A stretch of 64,000 nt of DNA from an uncultured Clostridia bacterium (GTDB taxonomy: Bacteria; Bacillota; Clostridia; Oscillospirales; CAG-272): positions 364,572 through 428,571 of the forward strand of contig CAOKAC010000001.1 in assembly GCA_948466345.1 (NCBI GenBank), written 5' to 3'. Positions 9,210 to 16,655 of the stretch are shown piece by piece. A program made the position numbers and the translations under genes. Under the pieces are notes generated by a model. The model worked only from the letters and a program-made list of their open reading frames with translations. It was not told the DNA's origin and made no database searches. Position 1 is the first letter of the stretch. Each line of letters starts with the position of its first letter.

Positions 9210-9470
9210 TCAGTTCCTTTCTGCAGAGAGAGGACGAAGCACATTCTCTGCAAAGAATGCTTGGAAGTTTTCTTTCGTAATCCCGGTGTGTACAGTATCG
9301 TCAATTACGACGGTGACTCCTTCCCGGTTGCACTTACCGGTGCAGAAGCTTCCGGCAAGGGTGACGTCGGCATCCAGTCCATGCTCTGCCACAGCGGCTT
9401 CAAACAGCGCCACAATATCCTGTGAGCCCTTCAGATAGCAGGAGGAGCCTACGCAGATTTGTATAATCAT
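9210..9470 (-). CDS. Small thioredoxin-fold [2Fe-2S] ferredoxin (NuoE/HydA-associated type)
   Basis: An 86-residue protein with CVGSSCYLKGS at the N-terminus and SFCTGKC later (Cys 6, 11, 43, 47), the four-cysteine pattern of thioredoxin-like [2Fe-2S] ferredoxins (COG3411/NuoE C-terminal domain). It probably carries electrons for the adjacent sensory or catalytic hydrogenase. It sits three bases before hydS, so they are one transcription unit. It is a close paralogue of the protein at 9535-9774, with identical cysteine spacing, separated from it by a terminator-like palindrome. Confidence 0.85.
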   Translation of the reverse strand: MIIQICVGSSCYLKGSQDIVALFEAAVAEHGLDADVTLAGSFCTGKCNREGVTVVIDDTVHTGITKENFQAFFAENVLRPLSAERN

Positions 9471-9494
9471 ATGTATAACCTCTCTTGGATGGAT

Positions 9495-9522
9495 TACCAG
9501 GCGCCCCTAGGGGCGCCTGGTA
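9495..9522 (-). terminator. Palindromic terminator or attenuator inside the redox locus
   Basis: A 28-base perfect palindrome lies between the two [2Fe-2S] genes. Downstream on the minus strand the sequence is not a clean U-tract, so it may cause partial termination or stabilise an mRNA end rather than fully separate two operons. Confidence 0.55.
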
Positions 9523-9534
9523 TGATAGACATAT

Positions 9535-9774
9535 TTACGCCTTTGCGGCTACATTTTCCAGGAAAAACGCTTTTACCGTATCAGGAGTTACGGAAAAGAA
9601 TGCATCGTCTACAGTGACGCAGACGCCCTCCTGACATTTTCCCATGCAAAAGGTACCTGCAAGCTCTACTTTATCGCCAAGATCATGCTCGTGAATGAGA
9701 TACTGCAGCTGCTCCACCACCTGGCGGGATCCTTTGATGTGGCAGGATGAACCAATACAAACTGTAATTTTCAT
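9535..9774 (-). CDS. Small thioredoxin-fold [2Fe-2S] ferredoxin, paralogue 2
   Basis: 79 residues with CIGSSCHIKGS and TFCMGKC (Cys 6, 11, 43, 47), the same spacing as its neighbour at 9210-9470. It is slightly shorter at the C-terminus. The start ATG is at 9774 with a GGAGG-like site (GGAGGGTATC). It follows the APH-fold gene after 20 bases. It is likely an electron carrier of the redox locus; which partner it serves cannot be read from sequence. Confidence 0.83.
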   Translation of the reverse strand: MKITVCIGSSCHIKGSRQVVEQLQYLIHEHDLGDKVELAGTFCMGKCQEGVCVTVDDAFFSVTPDTVKAFFLENVAAKA

Positions 9775-9794
9775 AACTGATACCCTCCAGTCCT

Positions 9795-10544
9795 TTATTC
9801 GTAATCTACTACATTGATCCAGGAATACAAGAATTCCCGTTCGTTTTCGTTAGCCTTTACCAATTGAGAAGCCGCCACAATCGGCATCCATTTCTGTACG
9901 TACTGCTTTGCTGTATTGCTCTTTTCACAGAACAGCTCCAGATATCTGTCCGCTCCGGCAATATCACCTGCAAGCCAGAAGAGCAAATAGGTTCTTGCCA
10001 CATCTGCAGAAGCGTTTCCCTGAGTTGCATGCGACCAGTCCAGAATATAGGGCATGCCGTCCTCCCCAATAATGATATTGGACGGATTGAAATCTCCATG
10101 GCATACCTTGTTATGCTTCGGCATTGCCTCCAGTCGCGTGTGCAGATCGTAACGTACTGTGGCCGAAAGCTCTGTCTGGCTGATTTTTCGATTCATCTTA
10201 TCCTTAAGCTTGCCCAGCATCGGACAAGTTTTGCTATGCATTTCCAATTGCAAGCCTACAAACAGATTCAGATACTGTTCCTTTTCTTTGGGGTTTTCCT
10301 GCATATGCTGTGCCAGCGTTTTTCCCTTGATATATTCGGAAACAATGGCCCATTTCCCTTCCACCATACTAACTTCCAAAATCTTTGGAATGTTCAGTCC
10401 TGTCTCCTCAATCCGTGCCTGGTTCAATGCCTCGTTCAGCACGTCCGCCTTGGAATAGTCCTCCTGAAACACCTTCAGACAGCGCTCTCCATCCCTATAG
10501 ATGGTTTTGTTATTTCTGACAGCGATCATGCGATCCAAGTTCAT
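9795..10544 (-). CDS. APH-fold phosphotransferase (kinase-like) of the rex-adhE locus
   Basis: About 250 residues of an aminoglycoside phosphotransferase/choline-kinase-like fold. The Brenner-type catalytic motif HGDFNPSNI (about residue 150) has Asp and Asn in place, and LDWSHAT supplies the metal-binding Asp. The N-terminal nucleotide-binding lobe is short and lacks a clear glycine loop; VSEYIKGKTL marks the hinge. I place the start at ATG 10544 (MNLDRMIA), with AAAGG upstream; an in-frame TTG at 10556 has no proper spacing. It lies 20 bases after adhE and before the two [2Fe-2S] genes, so antibiotic resistance is unlikely. A role as a kinase opposing the SpoIIE-type phosphatase is speculation. 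Confidence 0.8.
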   Translation of the reverse strand: MNLDRMIAVRNNKTIYRDGERCLKVFQEDYSKADVLNEALNQARIEETGLNIPKILEVSMVEGKWAIVSEYIKGKTLAQHMQENPKEKEQYLNLFVGLQLEMHSKTCPMLGKLKDKMNRKISQTELSATVRYDLHTRLEAMPKHNKVCHGDFNPSNIIIGEDGMPYILDWSHATQGNASADVARTYLLFWLAGDIAGADRYLELFCEKSNTAKQYVQKWMPIVAASQLVKANENEREFLYSWINVVDYE

Positions 10545-10564
10545 AGCAACACCCAACCTTTCTT

Positions 10565-13180
10565 TTACAGTACAGTATGTTGACCAAAATAAGCATTGAG
10601 ATACATCTGACGAAGTTCAGCCATGAGAGGATATCTGGGATTGGCACCAGTGCACTGGTCGTCAAAGGCCTGCTCAACCATGTCGTCCAAACGGGCCATG
10701 AAGTCCTCCTCGTCCGGCACATAGTCCCGAATCGTCTTCTTGATTCCTACCCGCTCCTTCAGTTCGTCAATAGCTGCAATCAGTCTCTCCAGCTTCTCTG
10801 TGTCCGTCTTGCCTCCCAATCCCAATGCGTCCGCAATCTCTGCATACCGCGCCAGCGTATGCGGATGGTCATACTGGGAGAAGGTTCCCATCTTCACCGG
10901 ACTCTCCGATGCATTGAATCGAATGACCTCATCAATCATCAATGCGTTTGCCACACCATGCGGCAGATGATGGAATGCCCCCAGCTTGTGCGCCATAGAG
11001 TGGCAGATCCCAAGGAATGCATTTGCAAACGCCATACCTGCCATCGTTGCTGCGTTGGCCATCTTCTCTCTTGCCACCGCATCCGTCTGTCCGTTGTCAT
11101 ATGCTCTGGGCAGATATTCGAATATGGTCTTCAATGCCTGCAACGCCAACCCATCTGTATAGTCTGTCGCCAGCATAGCCGCGTATGCTTCCACTGCGTG
11201 GGTTACCGCATCAATTCCCGATGCTGCCGTCAACCCCTTTGGTGCCGACATGTGCAAATCTGCATCAATGATCGCCATGTTCGGCATCAGCTCATAGTCT
11301 GCAAGGGGATATTTTACCCCTGTGTTCTCATCTGTGATGACTGCGAAGGGCGTTACCTCCGATCCTGTTCCTGCCGATGTGGGAATTGCGATAAAGTATG
11401 CCTTCTCTCCCATCTTCGGGAAGGTGTATACACGTTTGCGGATATCGATAAACCGCATCGCCATATCCATGAAGTCTGCTTCAGGATGCTCATACAGCAC
11501 CCACATAATCTTTGCCGCATCCATTGCAGATCCGCCTCCCAAGGCGATGATCGTATCCGGCTGGAATGCACACATCTGCTCTGCTCCGCGTTTTGCACAT
11601 CCGAGAGTCGGATCCGGTTCCACATCAAAGAAGGTGGTGTGCTGGATTCCCATTTCGTCCAGCTTATCCGTGATGGCTTTTGTATACCCGTTCTTATACA
11701 GGAAGTTATCCGTTACGATAAATGCCTTCTTTTTGCCCATCACCGCTTTCAACTCATCCAGTGCAACGGGCAGGCAGCCCTTCTTCATATATACCTTCCC
11801 CGGCGCCCGGAACCACAACATGTTTTCCCTTCTTTCTGCAACAGTCTTGATATTGATCAGGTGTTTTACCCCTACGTTTTCCGATACGGAGTTGCCTCCC
11901 CAGGATCCGCAGCCCAGTGTCAGGGACGGCGCCAGCTTAAAGTTATACAAATCTCCTATACCGCCGTGGGAGGAGGGGGTGTTTACAAGGATTCGACAGG
12001 TTTTCATCCGCGCTGCGAACTCATCCAGCTTTGCCTGTTCGGTAGATGCATTCAGATAGATTGAAGAAGTATGGCCATATCCTCCGTCTGCAATCAGCTG
12101 TTCCGCCTTTGCAAAAGCGTCCTGGATATTCTTGGCTTTGTACATTGCCAGTACGGGAGATAGTTTTTCATGGGCAAACTCTTCGCTGATATCTACGCTT
12201 TCCACTTCTCCGATGAGAATTTTTGTTTTTTCCGGCACATCCACACCTGCCAGACTGGCGATGGTATGGGCAGACTGGCCTACGATTTTCGCGTTCAATG
12301 CTCCGTTGATGATAATGGTCTTCCGTACCTTTTCTGTCTCTTCAGCAGAAAGGAAATAGCAGCCTCTGTCTGCAAATTCCTTTTTCACTGCTTTATACAC
12401 CTTATCCAGCACGATTACAGACTGTTCAGATGCACAGATCATACCGTTGTCAAAGGTTTTGGAGTGGATGATGGAGTTCACCGCCAGCAGAATATCGGCG
12501 GTATCATCGATAATTGCCGGGGTATTTCCTGCGCCTACACCTACTGCCGGTTTTCCGCTGGAGTATGCGGCTTTTACCATTCCCGGGCCTCCTGTTGCCA
12601 GGATGATATCCGCTTCCTTCATAATCAGGTTCGTCATATCCAGGCTTGGCACATCAATCCAGCTGATAATTTCTTCCGGCGCTCCGGCTGCCACTGCTGC
12701 TTCCAATACAATTTTGGCTGCTGCTATGGTGCATTCCTTTGCACGGGGGTGGGGGCTAATGATGATACCGTTACGGGTTTTCAGCGCCAGCAGGCACTTA
12801 AAGATTGCTGTTGACGTTGGGTTAGTGGTAGGGATTACCGCTGCCACTACTCCGATGGGTTCTGCGATCTTCTGGATCCCGTATGCTTTGTCTTCCTCGA
12901 TTACCCCGCATGTCTTCGTATTTTTATATGCGTTATATATGTATTCCGATGCGTAGTTATTTTTGATTACCTTATCTTCCACTACGCCCATTCCTGTTTC
13001 TTCCACTGCCATTTTTGCCAGCGGTATTCTCTGCTTGTTTGCCGCCGATGCTGCTGCGAAGAAGATTTTATCTACTTCCTCCTGGCTATACTTTGCGTAT
13101 GCTGCCTGCGCCGCTCTTACTCTTCCCAGCGCCTCTTCCAGGCTCTCCACATTCTCCACTTTCTTTCTTTGCTTTTCCAT
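10565..13180 (-). CDS. adhE: Bifunctional acetaldehyde-CoA/alcohol dehydrogenase
   Basis: 871 residues, the usual AdhE length. Residues 1-440 are the CoA-acylating aldehyde dehydrogenase, with FDNGMICASEQSV carrying the catalytic Cys. Residues 460-871 are the iron-dependent alcohol dehydrogenase, with GGGSAMDAAK and the metal-binding HSMAHKLGAFHHLPHG region. It reduces acetyl-CoA to ethanol with two NADH and probably forms spirosomes. It follows rex by 25 bases, a common arrangement in which Rex represses adhE until NADH rises. The base composition of the gene looks ordinary. Ethanol formation here competes with H2 formation for reducing power, which makes its clustering with hydrogenases meaningful. 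Confidence 0.97.
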   Translation of the reverse strand: MEKQRKKVENVESLEEALGRVRAAQAAYAKYSQEEVDKIFFAAASAANKQRIPLAKMAVEETGMGVVEDKVIKNNYASEYIYNAYKNTKTCGVIEEDKAYGIQKIAEPIGVVAAVIPTTNPTSTAIFKCLLALKTRNGIIISPHPRAKECTIAAAKIVLEAAVAAGAPEEIISWIDVPSLDMTNLIMKEADIILATGGPGMVKAAYSSGKPAVGVGAGNTPAIIDDTADILLAVNSIIHSKTFDNGMICASEQSVIVLDKVYKAVKKEFADRGCYFLSAEETEKVRKTIIINGALNAKIVGQSAHTIASLAGVDVPEKTKILIGEVESVDISEEFAHEKLSPVLAMYKAKNIQDAFAKAEQLIADGGYGHTSSIYLNASTEQAKLDEFAARMKTCRILVNTPSSHGGIGDLYNFKLAPSLTLGCGSWGGNSVSENVGVKHLINIKTVAERRENMLWFRAPGKVYMKKGCLPVALDELKAVMGKKKAFIVTDNFLYKNGYTKAITDKLDEMGIQHTTFFDVEPDPTLGCAKRGAEQMCAFQPDTIIALGGGSAMDAAKIMWVLYEHPEADFMDMAMRFIDIRKRVYTFPKMGEKAYFIAIPTSAGTGSEVTPFAVITDENTGVKYPLADYELMPNMAIIDADLHMSAPKGLTAASGIDAVTHAVEAYAAMLATDYTDGLALQALKTIFEYLPRAYDNGQTDAVAREKMANAATMAGMAFANAFLGICHSMAHKLGAFHHLPHGVANALMIDEVIRFNASESPVKMGTFSQYDHPHTLARYAEIADALGLGGKTDTEKLERLIAAIDELKERVGIKKTIRDYVPDEEDFMARLDDMVEQAFDDQCTGANPRYPLMAELRQMYLNAYFGQHTVL

Positions 13181-13205
13181 TTATTTCCCTCCTAATGTTT
13201 ACTGC

Positions 13206-13820
13206 TTATTTTATTTGTATTTTTAAGTGCGCCAATGCCAATCCCATGTTCTCATATTCTATTTGGACTTCTTCCGGCACTGTAAGGCTGCAGGGTGCAA
13301 AGCTCCAGATTCCTCGTATGCGGTTTTCTACCAAACGGCTGCATACATTTTGCGCTTCCCCTGCGGGCACGGCAATAATCCCAATCTGTACCGCATGGGT
13401 CTTACAGAACTCCTCCAATCCGTCCATTGGCAGAATCCGTTTGCCCATTTCGCTTTTTTCTTCCGCTTCTACTGCACGGTCAAAGGCGGCCAAAATTTCT
13501 AATCCATATCCTGCAAATCCGCTGTAGTCCAGCAGTGCTCGGCCCAGTTTCCCCGCGCCAACAATTACAGCACCGCCGTTTTTACAACTGAGATAGGTTT
13601 CCAGACTGTCGGCAAGTTCTGCGGCATTGTAACCGATTTTTGGCTTGCCTGCGCCGCTGACGCAGCTCAGGTCCTTACGAACCTGTACCTCTCCCAGTCC
13701 AAGCTCCTTAGCAATGGTGGTAGCGGAAATATTTTGGACTCCCGGTGGCAAAGTTTTCAAATACTGCAAGTAAGACGGAATCCTTCCAAGGGTAGCCCGG
13801 GATATTTCACGGTTTTGCAA
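13206..13820 (-). CDS. rex: Redox-sensing transcriptional repressor Rex
   Basis: 204 residues with an N-terminal winged helix (ISRATLGRIPSYLQYLK, then IAKELGLGEVQVRKDL) and a Rossmann domain with VGAGKLGRAL that binds NADH/NAD+, then a C-terminal swap helix. I choose the TTG at 13820 as start because AAGGGAGG lies seven bases upstream and the protein then begins at the conserved family position; an upstream TTG at 13874 would add 18 unconserved residues. Rex leaves DNA when NADH is high. The gene leads the locus with adhE and the hydrogenases, so it is likely autoregulatory and sets their expression. Confidence 0.94.
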   Translation of the reverse strand: MQNREISRATLGRIPSYLQYLKTLPPGVQNISATTIAKELGLGEVQVRKDLSCVSGAGKPKIGYNAAELADSLETYLSCKNGGAVIVGAGKLGRALLDYSGFAGYGLEILAAFDRAVEAEEKSEMGKRILPMDGLEEFCKTHAVQIGIIAVPAGEAQNVCSRLVENRIRGIWSFAPCSLTVPEEVQIEYENMGLALAHLKIQIK

Positions 13821-13903
13821 AACGACGCCTCCCTTCCACTGCTGTGTTTCCCTTGCACTGCAATATTCTAACAAAATTCGCGCGCTTTGTGAAATGCCTC
13901 TTT

Positions 13904-13934
13904 GTTATATCGGTATTATCTTTATCGATATAAC
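13904..13934 (-). promoter_or_regulatory. Inverted repeat at the rex promoter (candidate operator)
   Basis: Nine-base perfect arms GTTATATCG and CGATATAAC (13904-13912 and 13926-13934) flank a 13-base spacer. On the minus strand they overlap a plausible promoter (TTCAAC, 18-base spacer, GATAAT). The arms contain TTGTTA-like sequence at one end, related to Rex half sites, but the spacing differs from the classical Rex palindrome, so the identity of the binding protein is open. Confidence 0.5.
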
Positions 13935-13992
13935 CCATGTTGAATGGAATCTTCTGTATTATTAGGGAGCAATAGCAGTAGGGAGAGATAGA

Positions 13993-14016
13993 AAAAAGCC
14001 CCCATAGGGGCTTTTT
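13993..14016 (-). terminator. Intrinsic terminator of the LysR-family gene
   Basis: On the minus strand the stem AAAAAGCCCC/GGGGCTTTTT (10 bp, short loop) overlaps the stop codon of the LysR gene and ends in a U-rich arm. It separates this gene from the rex promoter. Confidence 0.75.
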
Positions 14017-14941
14017 ATGCAAATACATTTCGTTTTGCCTTGCATAATTCGGAGATAAACAAATTGTCCAATTCAGACAAGGTATATTCCTTTTTATGAA
14101 TCAACACATCTTTGTACACACGCTGGTTCTCGCTGCAATCCAGCTGCACCAGTCCGTATCGCTCCAGCAGTTCCTTTGGAACCGGCGACACCCACATAAA
14201 TGTGTCCGGGTTTTGTGTGAGCAATTCAAACTGGCTGGCCCGCTCAAATACACAGATCCGCCGGCGAATATTGTCCGGCAGTTCTTCTTTTTTCACCTCT
14301 GCCAGAGGAAGCGACGGGACAAACGGATCCCCATGGGCGATTTCTATATAGCTTTCCAAATCATCATAGGTAATACTTCCTTTTCCGGCAAGGGGACTTT
14401 CCCTGCTTGCCACCAGCACATAGCGGAACTCCGTAATCATTTCGCATACAAGCCCTTTTTCGTCTATCATGGCCTTATAATATTTGTCGTAGGCTTCTGC
14501 ATACCGAACGATTCCCAGCTTATAATCCTCTTGCAAAATATTCTTAATCGCCCGCATGGAATTGGTTTCTTTATAAAAGAGCTCCACTTCTGCATCATCG
14601 CCCAAAAGTCTGGAAAATTTAGCAAAGGCGTCGGCCACATAGCTGGCACGTGGGGCGGAAATGGAAAAACGCTTTTTGCGCACCGCATCCTTTTGAAACA
14701 TCCCCTTCACTTCGTCAACCTGCTTCAGAATGTTTTTGGCCAGACGAATGAATACTTCTCCGTCCGGTGTAAGAAACATCCCTTTGGAGGAACGGTCAAA
14801 AATAGCTACACCCAGCGAAGTTTCCAATTCCTTTACGGCGCGGCTCAAATTCGGTTGTCCCACATAAAGTCTTTCCGCAGCTTTATTGATGGAACCAACC
14901 TCCGCAATTTCCACGGCATATTTCATATGTAGTAAGTTCAT
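14015..14941 (-). CDS. LysR-family transcriptional regulator
   Basis: 308 residues. The N-terminal winged helix-turn-helix (residues 1-60) has the typical GSINKAAERLYVGQPNLSRAVKELE stretch, here in two parts: GSINKAAERL and QPNLSRAVKELE. A periplasmic-binding-like effector domain follows. The ATG at 14941 has GGGAGG upstream; longer upstream frames add unconserved sequence. The gene is divergent from an NSS-family transporter, the usual layout when a LysR protein controls its neighbour with an amino acid or related metabolite as co-inducer. The ligand is unknown. A 16-bp dyad in the shared intergenic region is a candidate binding or leader element. Confidence 0.92.
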   Translation of the reverse strand: MNLLHMKYAVEIAEVGSINKAAERLYVGQPNLSRAVKELETSLGVAIFDRSSKGMFLTPDGEVFIRLAKNILKQVDEVKGMFQKDAVRKKRFSISAPRASYVADAFAKFSRLLGDDAEVELFYKETNSMRAIKNILQEDYKLGIVRYAEAYDKYYKAMIDEKGLVCEMITEFRYVLVASRESPLAGKGSITYDDLESYIEIAHGDPFVPSLPLAEVKKEELPDNIRRRICVFERASQFELLTQNPDTFMWVSPVPKELLERYGLVQLDCSENQRVYKDVLIHKKEYTLSELDNLFISELCKAKRNVFA

Positions 14942-15008
14942 GAACGCCTCCCGGTATGTACGTATACGTGTATATTGTATCATAGAAAGAACAGAAAATC
15001 TACTATTA

Positions 15009-15045
15009 TTTTGCCATGCAGCATACAAAATGCTGCATGGCAAAA
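15009..15045. repeat. 16-bp perfect inverted repeat between the LysR and transporter genes
   Basis: Arms 15009-15024 and 15030-15045 are perfectly complementary around a five-base loop. There is no U-tract on either side, so it is not a standard terminator. It may be an operator or a structured mRNA leader. Confidence 0.7.
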
Positions 15046-15090
15046 GCGACTCCATTCTACATATTATTTCAGTAAGATTGTAACAAAAGG

Positions 15091-15118
15091 TTGTGTTTTT
15101 GACGAATATGTGTATAAT
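15091..15118 (+). promoter_or_regulatory. Candidate promoter of the NSS transporter gene
   Basis: TTGTGT (15091-15096), 16 bases, TATAAT (15113-15118). The -10 is perfect and the -35 moderate, as expected for an activator-dependent promoter. Confidence 0.5.
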
Positions 15119-15190
15119 AAAATATGAATTATTTTGGGCGGTCCACCGGCTGGAACTGCTTTTATAAAACATATAGGGAGGTTACGACCT

Positions 15191-16549
15191 GTGGAACACA
15201 AAAGAAGTTCCTTTTCGGGAAAAATTGGATTTGTTCTGGCAGCGGCTGGTTCCGCTGTCGGGCTTGGAAACATTTGGCGGTTTCCGTATCTGGCAGCCAA
15301 GTATGGCGGTGGAATTTTTTTGCTTGTATATATTTTGCTGGCAACTACCTTTGGATTTTCTCTTATGCTTGCCGAAATTGCTCTGGGAAGAAAAACACGG
15401 CTCAGCGCCATCGGTGCGTTTCAATCTCTGCATAAGCGGTTTTCCTTTTTGGGATATATTGCCTCTGCGGTTCCCATGATCATTTTGCCCTATTACTCTG
15501 TAATCGGGGGATGGGTGATGAAATATCTTGCCGGATTTGTTACCGGTCAAGGCGCTGCTATGGCGAACGACGCTTATTTCGGAGCTTATATTGGCAAAAC
15601 TGCGGAGCCTATCGTTTGGTTTTTGCTGTTTATGGGAATTACGGCAATTATCGTTTTGTTCGGTGTTGAAAAAGGCATTGAAAAAGTCAGCAAAATCATG
15701 ATGCCTGTGCTCATCACGCTGATTCTCGGCATCAGTATTTATACCATCTGCACCATGGACGGTGCTATAGATGGGGTCATATATTACTTACGGCCTGATT
15801 TCTCTAAATTCTCCATTATGACAGTAGTGGCCGCTATGGGACAGCTGTTTTATTCCATGTCTCTGGCCATGGGAATCATGATTACCTTTGGATCCTATAT
15901 GAAAAAGGACATTCGGGTAGAAAAATCTGCAAGACAGATTGAACTGTTCGATACAGGCGTAGCATTTCTTGCGGGACTGATGATCATTCCGGCGGTGTTT
16001 GCTTTCTCAGGGGGAGACGAAGCCGCTCTGAGTCAAGGACCCGGACTGATGTTTGTAACGCTGCCTAAGGTTTTTGAATCTATGCCCGGCGGCGCTTTTA
16101 TTGGTACGGCATTTTTCCTGATGGTTTTATTTGCAGCGCTGACCTCCGCTATTTCCCTTATGGAAACCATCGTTTCCATTTTCCGGGATAAGCTTGGAAT
16201 CGGGCGGCGTCCTGCATGCTTGCTGGTTTTTGGAATCTGCGTGGCTCTAGGACTTTTATCCTGCCTCGGATACAGTGCGTGGAGCACCGTCCAAATCATC
16301 GGTATGCAGTTCCTGGATCTTTTCGATTTCCTGAGCAACAGCGTAATTATGCCGTTGGTAGCCTTTGCGACCTGTCTCTTTGTAGGCTACTTCTTAAAGC
16401 CTAAAACTTTGATTGCAGAAATGGAACAAAGCGGCCCCTTCAAAAGGAAAACGCTTTTTACCGTTATGATCAAATATATTGCACCGATATTTACACTTTT
16501 GATCCTTTTATCTTCTATACTGGATGTGTTTGGTATCATCCGTATTTAA
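15191..16549 (+). CDS. Na+-dependent transporter of the NSS (SNF) family
   Basis: 452 residues with about 11-12 hydrophobic segments. The TM1 signature [17 protein letters not shown] lies at residues 17-33 and is diagnostic of neurotransmitter:sodium symporters such as LeuT/MhsT; it forms the Na+ and amino acid sites. It should import an amino acid or amine with Na+. The start is GTG 15191, with GGGAGG nine bases upstream; an ATG 57 bases earlier lacks a binding site. It is divergent from a LysR regulator that probably controls it. The substrate cannot be assigned from sequence alone. Confidence 0.93.
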   Translation: MEHKRSSFSGKIGFVLAAAGSAVGLGNIWRFPYLAAKYGGGIFLLVYILLATTFGFSLMLAEIALGRKTRLSAIGAFQSLHKRFSFLGYIASAVPMIILPYYSVIGGWVMKYLAGFVTGQGAAMANDAYFGAYIGKTAEPIVWFLLFMGITAIIVLFGVEKGIEKVSKIMMPVLITLILGISIYTICTMDGAIDGVIYYLRPDFSKFSIMTVVAAMGQLFYSMSLAMGIMITFGSYMKKDIRVEKSARQIELFDTGVAFLAGLMIIPAVFAFSGGDEAALSQGPGLMFVTLPKVFESMPGGAFIGTAFFLMVLFAALTSAISLMETIVSIFRDKLGIGRRPACLLVFGICVALGLLSCLGYSAWSTVQIIGMQFLDLFDFLSNSVIMPLVAFATCLFVGYFLKPKTLIAEMEQSGPFKRKTLFTVMIKYIAPIFTLLILLSSILDVFGIIRI

Positions 16550-16565
16550 AGTCGCACAGGATTTT

Positions 16566-16603
16566 GGGAGCGCATGGTTTTTCCAGGCGCTCCCTCTTTC
16601 TTT
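16566..16603 (+). terminator. Intrinsic terminator after the NSS transporter gene
   Basis: An eight-base stem GGGAGCGC/GCGCTCCC (16566-16573 with 16587-16594) is followed by a pyrimidine/T-rich tract. Confidence 0.75.
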
Positions 16604-16655
16604 TTATAAAAAAGCGTGGTATACTAAATTTATCAAATGCAAGGGGGTAGACCCT

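Noticed and set aside
9795..10544. Aminoglycoside resistance gene
   Set aside because: The APH-like motifs are generic to the kinase fold, and the gene is embedded in a redox operon; no resistance context is present.
10577..12064. A 495-codon open frame on the plus strand opposite adhE
   Set aside because: AdhE on the other strand is unmistakable along its full length; the opposite frame is Cys/His-rich shadow sequence with no start signals.
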